Below, one piece after another: positions 41,298 through 49,888 of a stretch of DNA of 64,000 nt (positions within the stretch are counted from its first letter, which is position 1; each line of letters opens with the position of its first letter). A model generated the notes under the pieces. The model did not search any database. It was not told where the DNA came from and was given only the letters and a program-made list of their open reading frames with translations. This DNA is from CALKCV01 sp964609515 (GTDB lineage Bacteria > Cyanobacteriota > Cyanobacteriia > Cyanobacteriales > Microcoleaceae). The position numbers were made by a program, and so were the translations under genes. The stretch is from the NCBI GenBank assembly GCA_964609515.1, contig CAZSTZ010000004.1, positions 1 to 64,000 on the forward strand. Direction: 5' to 3'.

Positions 41298-43316
41298 TTA
41301 ATCCCAAATTAAAAACCATGCCCGCAAAACCTCGGCAACAGTCCACGCTTGGGCGATACAACCGCGAGGGCGCATGGGGGCATCGCCATCAAAGACCTCG
41401 CTGAGACTGCCTACCCCGGCATCTAATAAATGATGGGACATCGGCGCTAGCAGTTCTCGGGCAGTGGCGCGATCGCCATAGACCCGCAGATGAGCTAAAG
41501 CAAAAGGACCGATTAACCAACCCCAGACGGTGCCTTGGTGATAGCTGCCGTCGCGCTGGAGGCGATCGCCACCGTAAATTCCTTTATACTCCGGGTCGTC
41601 TGGGGCGAGACTGCGCAAACCGTAAGAAGTTAACAACGCTTCCCCGCAAACATCCACCACTCGCCGCTGCCGTTCGGAACTCAGCAGGGGCGAGTAACTA
41701 TATTTACCCTCCATCGGTGGCAGGGAGACGGGGAAGATTTGATTGGGTCGCAAGGAGTCGTCGCTGCCGCCGTTGGGAGTATCGAGAACGTCGTAACAAT
41801 ATCCCAACTCGTCGTTCCAGAAGCGATCGAAACCCTTGGCAGTCAACCCCGCTAATTCCTCGTATTCTTGGGAAGACTTGCCTAAAACTCGGGCAAATTG
41901 CACCATTGCTTGCAGGGCGTTATACCAGAGGGCGCTAATTTCTATCGGTTTGCCCGCGCGCGGCGTCACCGTCCAATCGTCGATTTTGACATCCATCCAG
42001 GTAAGTTGGGAGTCGGGTTCGCCGGCGTAAATCAAACCGTCGTCGGCATCTAGCTGGATGTTGTAGCGAGTGCCCCGTCGGTGCCAGTCTACAATTTCCG
42101 CTAAAACGGGGAACAGTTCTGCCAAAAGTCCGTCGTCGCCGGTGGCATCGTGGTAAGCGCGGACTGCTTCAAAGTACCAGAGAGTAGCATCGACGGTATT
42201 GTAGTCGGGGGTGTCGCCTTCGTCGGGGAAGCGGTTGGGTAACATTCCGCGATCGACGTACCGGGAAAAGGTGCGCAAAATAGAGCGTGCGATTTCGGGC
42301 CGTCCGGTGGCCAGGGTTAAACCGGGCAAACCTATCATCGTATCCCGGCCCCAGTCGCCAAACCAATGATAGCCGGCGACGATCGTTTTGCCTTGGGGCT
42401 CGTCTGCGGAGGGGCGATCGACGATAAATTGGTTTGCTGCCAGAACTAATTGCTTTATCCAGTCGGGAGTATCGGCGGCGCTGGGGGTTTGTTGAATTAG
42501 TTGCAGTTCGCTGGCGCGGTGGGATTCTAGAACGCTGTCGCTGTCGAGGTTGGCATTTTCTTCGGTGGTGGCAATGAGGGTTAGCGATCGCCCCGGTTCG
42601 ATGCGGGCGTGGAAGGTGACTGCCAAGAGATGGTCTTCGCGATCGTTTAAACCTCGGTATTGTTCCATCTCCAGATGAAAGCGATAATACCATTCGTGGG
42701 ACGGGGTGGCGACTACCAGTCCGTTTTGTTTGACGGAGTTCGATACCAACAAATACAGAGGCGCTGCTTCTGGAAACGCCGTTACCCGCACTCCGCCTTC
42801 GACTGTATCGATGTTAAAGCGAGACCAGGGGTTTGCCTGGGTGTTGTGATGGTAGTCGCGATAGTTAACTAGGGCTTTAATGGCAATAGTTATGGGTTTG
42901 TTTGCGCGATGGAGATGGTAGCGAATATAAGTTGTATTGCTGCCCCGTTGCATCCAGATGCGCTTTTCTAAAATCCCGTCGGCGACTGCAAACCTCCACA
43001 CGGGCATAGTTCCTTCCAGATGAAAGCTTTCTATATATTTATGACCTTCGGGCGATACGCTGCCGTCCGCCCAACGATTGCTGGATAAGGGATAGAATTT
43101 GTTAGCGCAGCCAATTATTTCTTCTAGTTTTGCCAGCAGCAGGGTTCGCCCCAAGGGCGGGTTGAGGGCGGCTATTAGCAAACCGTGATAGCGACGGGTG
43201 AGAACGTTGGCGATCGTGCCGGAGGCGTAACCGCCAATACCGTTGGTAACTAACCACTCGCGCTTGTCGGCAATTTCCAGGTTGCCGCAGATTTCCCTTC
43301 CGAAGTTGATGTTCAT
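41298..43316 (-). CDS. Glycogen debranching enzyme (amylo-alpha-1,6-glucosidase type)
   Basis: The 672-residue protein has the GDE N-terminal beta domain (REWLVTNGIGGYASGTIANVLTRRYHGLLIAAL) and a C-terminal (alpha/alpha)6 catalytic barrel. Markers are GYHWFGDWGRDTMIGLPGLTLATGRPEIA, NRFPDEGDTPDYNTVDATLWYFEAV, YAGEPDSQLTWMDVKIDDWTVTPRAGKPIEISALWYNAL and SYHQGTVWGWLIGPF. It acts in the cytosol on branched glucans. Acidic residues of the DGDWGRD and WMD motifs are intact. It is not cotranscribed with glk (570-base spacer) but functionally fits. Confidence 0.92.
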   Translation of the reverse strand: MNINFGREICGNLEIADKREWLVTNGIGGYASGTIANVLTRRYHGLLIAALNPPLGRTLLLAKLEEIIGCANKFYPLSSNRWADGSVSPEGHKYIESFHLEGTMPVWRFAVADGILEKRIWMQRGSNTTYIRYHLHRANKPITIAIKALVNYRDYHHNTQANPWSRFNIDTVEGGVRVTAFPEAAPLYLLVSNSVKQNGLVVATPSHEWYYRFHLEMEQYRGLNDREDHLLAVTFHARIEPGRSLTLIATTEENANLDSDSVLESHRASELQLIQQTPSAADTPDWIKQLVLAANQFIVDRPSADEPQGKTIVAGYHWFGDWGRDTMIGLPGLTLATGRPEIARSILRTFSRYVDRGMLPNRFPDEGDTPDYNTVDATLWYFEAVRAYHDATGDDGLLAELFPVLAEIVDWHRRGTRYNIQLDADDGLIYAGEPDSQLTWMDVKIDDWTVTPRAGKPIEISALWYNALQAMVQFARVLGKSSQEYEELAGLTAKGFDRFWNDELGYCYDVLDTPNGGSDDSLRPNQIFPVSLPPMEGKYSYSPLLSSERQRRVVDVCGEALLTSYGLRSLAPDDPEYKGIYGGDRLQRDGSYHQGTVWGWLIGPFALAHLRVYGDRATARELLAPMSHHLLDAGVGSLSEVFDGDAPMRPRGCIAQAWTVAEVLRAWFLIWD

Positions 43317-43407
43317 AGTTGCCTCTGTTTGGTTGATTTGACGGTACCGCGCTAGTTTAACATAATAATTTAGTTTGTCGTAATCGCTGTCTTCGATAAA
43401 AAAATAT

Positions 43408-43436
43408 TTGCCAATTCCTAACCAATCGTTTATAAT
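43408..43436 (+). promoter_or_regulatory. Sigma-70-type promoter of the DUF4325-PIN pair
   Basis: TTGCCA (43408-43413), a 17-base spacer, and TATAAT (43431-43436). The start codon follows at 43467, so a short leader is expected, with AGAGG about ten bases before the ATG. Confidence 0.72.
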
Positions 43437-43466
43437 AAAATAGTTCCCTAAAAGAGGCTCGCAAAT

Positions 43467-43853
43467 ATGAGTTCCTTAGCTACCAATACAAAGACGGAAA
43501 ATACCGTTAAAATGGTTGTCACTGAAATTATTGGCAGCCACCTCTGTATCACAATTGCCAATGCCCAAAAAGTTAATCGAGCGATCGCTGCTGCTTTTCA
43601 AGAAGGTAAAAAAGTGATTCTTTCTTTTAAAGATGCTGAAGATTTAACCTGGGGGTTTTTGAGCGATTCTATCGGTCAATTGTATTTGGATTTTCCAGAA
43701 GAACAAATCAAAGATTCCCTAAGTTTTGTCGATATTACCGATGACGATTTGGAATTTATTGAGGACGTAATTTACTGGAAAAAAGAATTGTTAAAAGATC
43801 CAGAAAGGTACAAAGAAGCAGCACGAGATTTTTTGGAGATAGACGATGACTAA
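43467..43853 (+). CDS. STAS-like DUF4325 protein
   Basis: The 128-residue protein matches the STAS-like family DUF4325: VNRAIAAAFQEGKKVILSFKDAEDLTWGFLSDSIGQLYLDF, followed by a C-terminal helix pair rich in Asp/Glu (FIEDVIYWKKELLKDPERY). DUF4325 proteins appear in conflict-system neighbourhoods, often as the small regulatory partner. Its stop overlaps the next gene's start by eight bases, so the two are translationally coupled. A role as antitoxin or regulator of the PIN protein is inferred. Confidence 0.75.
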   Translation: MSSLATNTKTENTVKMVVTEIIGSHLCITIANAQKVNRAIAAAFQEGKKVILSFKDAEDLTWGFLSDSIGQLYLDFPEEQIKDSLSFVDITDDDLEFIEDVIYWKKELLKDPERYKEAARDFLEIDDD

Positions 43854-44403
43854 TCGAGTAAATAACATCGAACAGTATAAATTTAGCTCAAATGATGCTG
43901 TCTTATTTGATGCTAATATTTGGTTGTACCTTTACAGCCCGCAAGGCGATTTGGTTCCCAAACTAAAAGACACATATAGTTCTGCATTCAACCGAATTCG
44001 CAGCGTACAGTGTCCGATATTTTTAGACGTACTCGTGCTGTCTGAATTTATTAATGCCTACGCTCGATTTATGTACAATCGTTTGCCACCAGCAACAAAA
44101 CCTCCAGATTTTAAAACCTTTAGAAATAGCGACGATTTCCAACCTATTGCGCGGGAAATTACTAAATATTCCCGCCGAATAGTCAGTAAATGCCAGCGGA
44201 TAGAAAGCGGTTTTGAGTCTGTCAATCTCAGTTCTTTGTTAACTGAATATGCCGCCGGTAAGTCGGATTTTAACGACCAAATTTTGGCTGGTTTGTGTCG
44301 CGATCGCGGTTTTAAATTAATCGATCGCGATGGGGACTTTCAAGCAGAAAATTTGACAATTATTACTGCTAATTCTAAATTGCTTAACCGGGCTAAAAAC
44401 TAA
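43846..44403 (+). CDS. PIN-domain protein partner of DUF4325
   Basis: The 185-residue protein has the PIN fold: D22 in VLFDANIWLYLYSP, a Glu in LVLSEFINAYARF, and Asp residues in GKSDFNDQILAGLCRDRGFKLIDRDGDF. This is enough of the metal site for ribonuclease activity. It is longer than VapC (about 130). Coupled to the DUF4325 gene upstream, it looks like a toxin-antitoxin-like or defence pair. A GTGCGC palindrome starts just after the stop. Confidence 0.82.
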   Translation: MTNRVNNIEQYKFSSNDAVLFDANIWLYLYSPQGDLVPKLKDTYSSAFNRIRSVQCPIFLDVLVLSEFINAYARFMYNRLPPATKPPDFKTFRNSDDFQPIAREITKYSRRIVSKCQRIESGFESVNLSSLLTEYAAGKSDFNDQILAGLCRDRGFKLIDRDGDFQAENLTIITANSKLLNRAKN

Positions 44404-44459
44404 CTTTGGTGCGCGGTGCGCGCCCTACTAGCTGGGTTAAAAACTAACTTTGGTGCGCG

Positions 44460-44634
44460 GTGCGCACCGGGAGCATCCCAATTTTGAATAAAGCCAAAAA
44501 TTAAACGCTTTTAGGCAAGAGGCAAGAGGCAAGAGGCAATAGTTGGGGAAAAGGCAAGAAGGGAAAAGGGATGCATTAGATAAAAAAACGAATATTCGAT
44601 ATTTTTGCAAATATGGGATGCTCCCGTGCGCACC
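44460..44634. mobile_element. MITE-A copy 4 nested in a GTGCGCACC palindrome
   Basis: The element (44469-44625, 157 bp) has GGGAGCATCCCAATTTTGAA at the left and AATATGGGATGCTCCC at the right. GTGCGCACC flanks it on both sides (44460-44468 and 44626-44634), an 8-9-bp target duplication. The target was itself one of the dispersed GTGCGC palindromes. Confidence 0.85.
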
Positions 44635-44726
44635 CTACTTAAATTGAGTTTAAAAATTTAGAAACCGGGTTTTTTCAAAAAACCCGGTTTCTGGGTTCTA
44701 AGCTTCAAAATTGAGATGTACCCAAT
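44635..44726. repeat. AGAAACCGGG palindrome and possible MITE-A end
   Basis: AGAAACCGGGTTTTTTC with AAAAAACCCGGTTTCT (44661-44693), then TTCAAAATTGAGATGTACCC at 44704-44723, a diverged MITE-A terminus without a visible partner. Confidence 0.6.
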
Positions 44727-46097
44727 TTATCGCATACTGGCAAAATGTTTTTGTAAAATTTCGTGGATAAATTGATAGCGATCGCCTACTTTTTGCAACA
44801 ACAATCTTTCCGCCGCATAATCTAAAAACCGTCGATAATTCCAAGGCATATTTCCATAAGAGCATAACACCACTCGCAACATCAATTTTTTAAGTCCCGG
44901 AATGGCGATAAATGCGCCGATAATTACACCAATTAAAGCAGCGATCGCTCCTCCAATAATACCAAAAATTAAACCAAAAATTCTCCCCAAAACTACAGCA
45001 AAAACTAACTCGCTTAACAGCCTAACTCCCAACCCATACATCCGTCGTTCTTCCTTAGTTGTTAACCAGCTTTCCTCCAATTTATTTAAGCTAAATTCTC
45101 TCTCCTCCTTCTCTTCCATTCTGGCAGCCAACCATGCCAACCAACGCTTAGTTTCTTCTGGGAGAGGCTGTTTCTTTTTAGAATAAAAATTCTCGCTAAT
45201 ATCCCTTGTCAATTGCCGCCTAATGTAAGCATTTAAAACATATCTTTCCCGGGCCTCAGCAGAAGTAATTCTCCTCCAAGATTCGATTAAAATTTCTTCA
45301 TAAGCTAAAGTCATCATGCTTAAAAATAACGGTCTTGCCGCTAGCTCTAATAACTCCGGTTCTTCCTCGATATTGTACCAAAGCTCTCGACTTCTATAAG
45401 CAAAAGCATATTCTTTTATCTTCTTTGTAGGTATGGGCTTCAAGATTACAGCCCCATTTAACTTTAACTTAGCGGGGCAATTTTTATAAGCAGTTAAACT
45501 GCTACAAACTACTAAATGTTTTGGTTTAAAATTTTCTATTAATTGATTGACATCTTGCAAGCATTCGAGCTGGCGATGAGATTTAACCTCGTCAAAACCA
45601 TCCAGCAGCGGTAATAATTCTTGCTTTTCTAACCAATAATTGCCGAGGTCTGCGGGAATTTTATATTGTTGCTGGAGTCTATCTATTAACCAAGTCGAAA
45701 AATCTGGATAGTCTTGTTTCCAAGCAGAAAGATTTAACAAAATCGGTATGGGTTCGTCAGGGTTTTTGTTAGCCCGAATTAGCAAGCAACGAAGTAATTC
45801 TAACAAAGTTGTAGTTTTACCGCTGCCCGGATTGCCTAATATTAATAATTTGCCTCGGAGGCGATCGAATACTTTAATAATACTAACTTTTTCCGATAAC
45901 TTAATCCGGGAGCGATCGCCCACTTTAACTGTTATGTCCCAAGAACGAATTAAACGTTCCGGCGGTTTTTCCCGGGCGAGGTAAACTGCCGCCGCCCCAT
46001 TCAAAGATTGCGATCGCAACTGTTGGAATTCGCGATCGACCGCTTTTAGTAACTTCTGGCGATTTTTACTTATTGTGCTTTGACTTAATTTTGCCAT
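44727..46097 (-). CDS. NACHT ATPase with C-terminal membrane segment
   Basis: The 456-residue protein has a NACHT P-loop module: Walker A ILGNPGSGKTTTLLELL (88-96 core), Walker B LLPLLDGFDEV, then VVCSSLTAYKNC and ARPLFLSMMTLAYEE. A helical region follows, and two hydrophobic segments (about 355-390, AVVLGRIFGLIFGIIGGAIAALIGVIIGAFIAI) then FIHEILQKHFASM. There are no LRR, TPR or WD40 repeats, so the sensing part is minimal or is the membrane segment itself. Such STAND NTPases act in anti-phage defence; the membrane segment could act as a pore or anchor. Confidence 0.85.
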   Translation of the reverse strand: MAKLSQSTISKNRQKLLKAVDREFQQLRSQSLNGAAAVYLAREKPPERLIRSWDITVKVGDRSRIKLSEKVSIIKVFDRLRGKLLILGNPGSGKTTTLLELLRCLLIRANKNPDEPIPILLNLSAWKQDYPDFSTWLIDRLQQQYKIPADLGNYWLEKQELLPLLDGFDEVKSHRQLECLQDVNQLIENFKPKHLVVCSSLTAYKNCPAKLKLNGAVILKPIPTKKIKEYAFAYRSRELWYNIEEEPELLELAARPLFLSMMTLAYEEILIESWRRITSAEARERYVLNAYIRRQLTRDISENFYSKKKQPLPEETKRWLAWLAARMEEKEEREFSLNKLEESWLTTKEERRMYGLGVRLLSELVFAVVLGRIFGLIFGIIGGAIAALIGVIIGAFIAIPGLKKLMLRVVLCSYGNMPWNYRRFLDYAAERLLLQKVGDRYQFIHEILQKHFASMR

Positions 46098-46281
46098 CTA
46101 ACTAGAGAATATTTTCCAGAAACAGTTAACGGGATAATAGATTTAAAATACCCATAAGATACCTTTTAGATATATTGCCCAAAGTTAACTCTGGTGAGTC
46201 ATCAATATTTTTTTTAGTATGAGTATTAGTATGAAAGAATAAAATTGCATAATTTAAGATGAACCCAAGAAATCGGACAAA

Positions 46282-46989
46282 ATGTCGTTAAACTCCAGAC
46301 AACTAATAATTGCAGGTGGGGCGGGAGTTGCCACGGCGATCGCCATTGCCTCCATCGCCATTCAATCCCAGTCGCCCCAACCAACCCCCAACGGCAACCC
46401 CGTCGAGGCACCGACTGCTTCTGCCGATCCTCGCCCAAAAGCGAGTCCCATAGTAGTTATGCCCTCAATCCCCGACTGCGAAATTAAAATGGCCGTAGTG
46501 GCAGATCCAGAACCTCCTTTAAACGTCCGCAGCAGTCCGGAGGTCAAAGAAGGTAATATTGTCGGCCAGCTTAATAATAATACCTTTGTTTCCGTCGCCG
46601 ACGAACAAATGGGCTGGTTAAGAATTACTTCTCCAGTGGCGGGTTGGGTTGCTAAAAATCGGACCGAAAGTAGCTGCGCTATTGTTAATAAAAAGATTAC
46701 TTTTTTCCCTGGGGGTAATGAGGCGATCGTCCGAGGGAAAATTATTGGTGGGGGCAGTCACAGTTATAAAATTGATGCGACTCAAGGTCAGACTTTAGCT
46801 ATTGAAAATTATAAGGATATTTTCCCAGTTATTATTACTCCCGACGGGCAACTATTATCAAACAGTCCCACTCCCGGAGCTGAGGTAAAACAATGGAAGG
46901 GCGAGTTACCAATTACCGGAGAATATACTTTACAATTAGAGTCTAATTTACGAGGATTTGAATACGAATTTTTAATCATAATCGAGTAG
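46282..46989 (+). CDS. Exported SH3b-domain protein
   Basis: The 235-residue protein has an N-terminal membrane/signal segment (QLIIAGGAGVATAIAIASIAI), a Pro/Ser-rich linker to about residue 65, and a bacterial SH3 domain (PLNVRSSPEVKEGNIVGQLNNNTFVSVADEQMGWLRITSPVAGWVAKN). A C-terminal beta domain of about 85 residues (ATQGQTLAIENYKDIFPVIITPDGQLL) resembles the pre-peptidase or jelly-roll domains of cyanobacterial exported proteins. Cell-wall binding is inferred. It is divergent from the NACHT gene. Confidence 0.82.
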   Translation: MSLNSRQLIIAGGAGVATAIAIASIAIQSQSPQPTPNGNPVEAPTASADPRPKASPIVVMPSIPDCEIKMAVVADPEPPLNVRSSPEVKEGNIVGQLNNNTFVSVADEQMGWLRITSPVAGWVAKNRTESSCAIVNKKITFFPGGNEAIVRGKIIGGGSHSYKIDATQGQTLAIENYKDIFPVIITPDGQLLSNSPTPGAEVKQWKGELPITGEYTLQLESNLRGFEYEFLIIIE

Positions 46990-47018
46990 GCAACGTGTTG
47001 GGAATTAAGAAACATTAA

Positions 47019-47129
47019 GAAACCAGGTTTTTTGAAAAAACTAAGAAACCAGGTTTTTTGAAAAAACCTGGTTTCTGGCATCAATTATTCAATTATAAAA
47101 TTTTAAAACCTGGTTTCTGGCATCAATTC
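47019..47129. repeat. AGAAACCAGG palindromes entering a gap
   Basis: Three AGAAACCAGG/CCTGGTTTCT arms and a repeated CCTGGTTTCTGGCATCAATT (two copies) run into the N block. The palindrome family here carries an A variant in both arms. Confidence 0.8.
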
Positions 47130-47229
47130 NNNNNNNNNNNNNNNNNNNNNNNNNNNNNNNNNNNNNNNNNNNNNNNNNNNNNNNNNNNNNNNNNNNNNNN
47201 NNNNNNNNNNNNNNNNNNNNNNNNNNNNN
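47130..47229. other. Assembly gap (100 N)
   Basis: Placeholder at the 3-prime end of the VanX-like gene; repeats border it on the left. Confidence 0.9.
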
Positions 47230-47893
47230 AAGGAATATTTTCCAAAGAAACATCTAAAATTGAATACTTTTCCCAACCCTCAAAATCAAAGTGCCACCAT
47301 TCAGTTATCAAAGGTTCAAAACCGCGTTCTTTCATCATTGAAGCGAGCAAATCGCTATTTCTTTTAACTTCAGGTTTGTTACCTTCATAACTTCTCCAAG
47401 CTTTCTCAGAAAAATCGTCATAATCTGTGGGCATTTCTAACTCCATACCTGTCTTTAAATCGACCAAACTTACATCCACTGCAGCCCCGCGATTGTGTCT
47501 GGAACCTCGTTCGGGATTGGCAACGTAGCGGCTATCTGGCAAGACTTCCCACATTTTTTTAGTAACGGATAAAGGTCGATAACAATCGAAAACTTTTAAG
47601 CCTAAATCTATTTCTTCTAAATCGTTTTGAACCTTTGAAAGTTGTTCCGCAACTTCTTTTCTGAGGGCGCATTTAGCTACTTGGTAGAGTTGTTCTTCGA
47701 GAAAATTATTGGTGGTGGCATAACGAATATCTAAGACAATGTTGGGATTAATAGTTTGAATATCTACCAATCTCGCCTCGTCTGGAATGTCGGAGTTGGC
47801 GATGGTTTTTGGTTCCCCAAAATTTAGTCCTATTAATAAGAGAACAATCCCTAAAGATACGATTAAATATTTACCGATTTTAAGATGTTTCAT
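47230..47893 (-). CDS. D-alanyl-D-alanine dipeptidase, VanX/DdpX family (3-prime end in gap)
   Basis: About 221 residues are readable before the gap. An N-terminal hydrophobic segment (LIVSLGIVLLLIGLNFG) suggests export or anchoring. VanX-type zinc motifs are VFDCYRPLSVTKKMW, SRHNRGAAVDVSL (zinc His and Asp) and ITEWWHFDFEGWEKY (Glu-x2-His). The enzyme hydrolyses D-Ala-D-Ala; in organisms without vancomycin resistance it serves peptidoglycan turnover. The frame probably ends just within or after the gap, since family members end shortly after the EWWHFDF motif. Confidence 0.88.
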
Positions 47894-47973
47894 AATTGTT
47901 TTAATTTACCTCGACAAAAAAATGTAGGTTGGGTGAAGTGAAACGAAAGCCAACAGCAATATTTATATTTAAC

Positions 47974-48459
47974 CTAATTAAACAGAAAAGGTTTTACAGC
48001 TAAAATCATCCGATCTAACTCCGTTTTATTATGTTTTAGAAGGTCGTGTCCCCATAATTCATTACTGTCGTCCGCACAATCTTTTGCCAGTGTTTCTCCG
48101 ATATTTTCAAAACTCCTTTTAATCTCGCTTCTTAAATTCTCCGGTTCGGAAAAAACCCCCAGAACAAATACTCTATCTTTTAGTTCTTCTGGAATTTGAT
48201 TTTTTACATAACTCAATCGATTTTCATCGCGATCGAAATCCATCAGCAAAAGAAAATTTCTCTGCGGAAGATTGCGCATTTCTGGGGCATGAACTTTACC
48301 AAAATCCCCTACAGCTTTTTTCCAACCGTCAGAAACAGGCAAAACTTGAATAGCACGAGAATTTAGATTAGGATCGAGGGTAAATCCGGTGGCAATTTGC
48401 CTATTGGCATCATCTTCTGGCAATACAAGAAGGTGTGGTTGATATTTATTAATCCTCAT
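47974..48459 (-). CDS. TOPRIM-like small protein paired with an AAA ATPase
   Basis: The 161-residue protein has features of a compact TOPRIM fold: E15 in HLLVLPEDDANRQI, and D74/D76 in NFLLLMDFDRDEN after a hydrophobic strand, then VFVLGVFSEPENLR. TOPRIM nucleases of the OLD/PARIS type use Glu plus Asp-x-Asp. The start overlaps the stop of the ATPase gene upstream by four bases, so they are coupled. ATPase plus TOPRIM partner is the layout of several anti-phage systems; this pair is not one I can name. Function inferred. Confidence 0.65.
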   Translation of the reverse strand: MRINKYQPHLLVLPEDDANRQIATGFTLDPNLNSRAIQVLPVSDGWKKAVGDFGKVHAPEMRNLPQRNFLLLMDFDRDENRLSYVKNQIPEELKDRVFVLGVFSEPENLRSEIKRSFENIGETLAKDCADDSNELWGHDLLKHNKTELDRMILAVKPFLFN

Positions 48460-49589
48460 AGTTCGATGTCACCGCAAATTAAAGTATTTATCAAGTCTCC
48501 ACGAAGAGACAAATCCTTAAGCTGTCTGACGGTAGTTGGCTCTAAATGGCTTTTCCTATCTAACACAAAAGTATTTTCATCTGAAAACTTGCGGATAGCT
48601 TCGGGATTATGAGAAGTCGTTAAAATTTGTCCGCCATTTTTAAAAGAACGCCGCAACGACAACACAAAATGTCCTACCTCTGATAAAGAAAGATAGTTTT
48701 CAGGCTCGTCCCAAAAGCAAAAAAGCGGTCCGTAGAATTGATTCGCAGCCAAGACAACAGCCCCAAGAAAAAAACATTTTTCACCATCAGATAAATCCTT
48801 AAAAGAAACGCTCAAATTTGCATTATTTTGCTCGAACCTAACCATCGTACTTTTGGCATCTTTGCCAATAACTTCGTTGAGAAAATCTTTAAGGTCTGGC
48901 ATTACTTCTTGGAGATAGCGATCGACTTGATTATAGGCAGCAGGATAGCGACTCAGCAACCCCGATAACCAGTCTCCAAAATTAGAACCATCTAGCTTTG
49001 GTTCCAAAGTTTCATCTGATGAATCTCCAGTCATTAAACTAGGAAGAGGAGCTAAAATAATCGTGCGTGCCAGCCAGGTTTTAAAAATATGAATTGGGTC
49101 AGTTTCCGATCGCTCTTGAATTAGTGGAAGAGCAACCAGATGCCAATCTACAAGAAACTGAGCTTCGCTATTTCCAGAACTTGTAGGATAGCCATACCTG
49201 CCTGTCTTATTAAGAGTTACTTGGGCTTCTTTTCGAGAGTAAATTTGCTCTCCCGCAACTATAAATTCCTCTTCAAAAACTCGAAGCTCTTTAAAGTTTT
49301 CTGGCAACTCAAAAGCAACGATATATTTGTACAATTTATTATCCAGCAATACTTCTATTTCAAAGCGCATAGGAACCTCAAACCTTCCCCAAGCTAAATC
49401 CTTCGGTAGGACAAGATTTTTAACTCTATTGATGCCTCGACCGATGCTTTGAAGGACCTCTAATGCACTGCGAATGGCTGATTTTCCCACGCCATTTTTG
49501 CCTATTAAAAGAGCGGATGGCATCTCCTTGAGAGTCAATTCAAAGTTTTCTAAGCATCTGAAATTGTGTAAATAAAGTCTTTGAAGCAT
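48456..49589 (-). CDS. AAA_21-type ABC-like ATPase
   Basis: From ATG 49589 (MLQRLYLHNFRCLENFELTLKEM) the protein has 377 residues. Walker A is GKNGVGKS (30-37), the signature LSDGEK (266-271), Walker B CFWDEPENYL (291-300) and the H-loop TTSHN (324-328). The Rad50/OLD-like fold is complete; a longer reading from 49643 would translate repeat sequence. The partner gene 47974 follows with a four-base overlap. Together they look like a two-gene defence cassette. Confidence 0.87.
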   Translation of the reverse strand: MLQRLYLHNFRCLENFELTLKEMPSALLIGKNGVGKSAIRSALEVLQSIGRGINRVKNLVLPKDLAWGRFEVPMRFEIEVLLDNKLYKYIVAFELPENFKELRVFEEEFIVAGEQIYSRKEAQVTLNKTGRYGYPTSSGNSEAQFLVDWHLVALPLIQERSETDPIHIFKTWLARTIILAPLPSLMTGDSSDETLEPKLDGSNFGDWLSGLLSRYPAAYNQVDRYLQEVMPDLKDFLNEVIGKDAKSTMVRFEQNNANLSVSFKDLSDGEKCFFLGAVVLAANQFYGPLFCFWDEPENYLSLSEVGHFVLSLRRSFKNGGQILTTSHNPEAIRKFSDENTFVLDRKSHLEPTTVRQLKDLSLRGDLINTLICGDIEL

Positions 49590-49888
49590 ATCGTTTTTTT
49601 TGGGGAATAGGGAATGGGTAATGGGGAATTGGAAAAAGAGCAAATTGTAGGTCGGGTGAAGCGAACCGAAATCAACGGTTTGTAGGTTTCTTAATTCCTA
49701 TCTCGACAAAAAAGTTGCAAATTTTAGCAAATTGTAGGTTGGATGAAGCGAACCGAAATCAACGGTTTGTAGGTTGGTCAGAAACCAGGTTTTTTTAAAA
49801 AACCGGGTTTCTTAATTAAAACCCAAAAACAATTTAATCTGGTGTTGGGTTGCGCTGCGCGGAGCCCGACCTACTAATTGCTAATGTC
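49590..49888. other. Repeat-rich spacer
   Basis: Two copies of a GAAGCGAACCGAAATCAACG unit plus GTTTGTAGGTT lie about 90 bases apart (49660 and 49745). An AGAAACC palindrome is at 49780-49812 and a GTTGGGTTGCGCTGCGC repeat at 49844. No gene. Confidence 0.7.
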
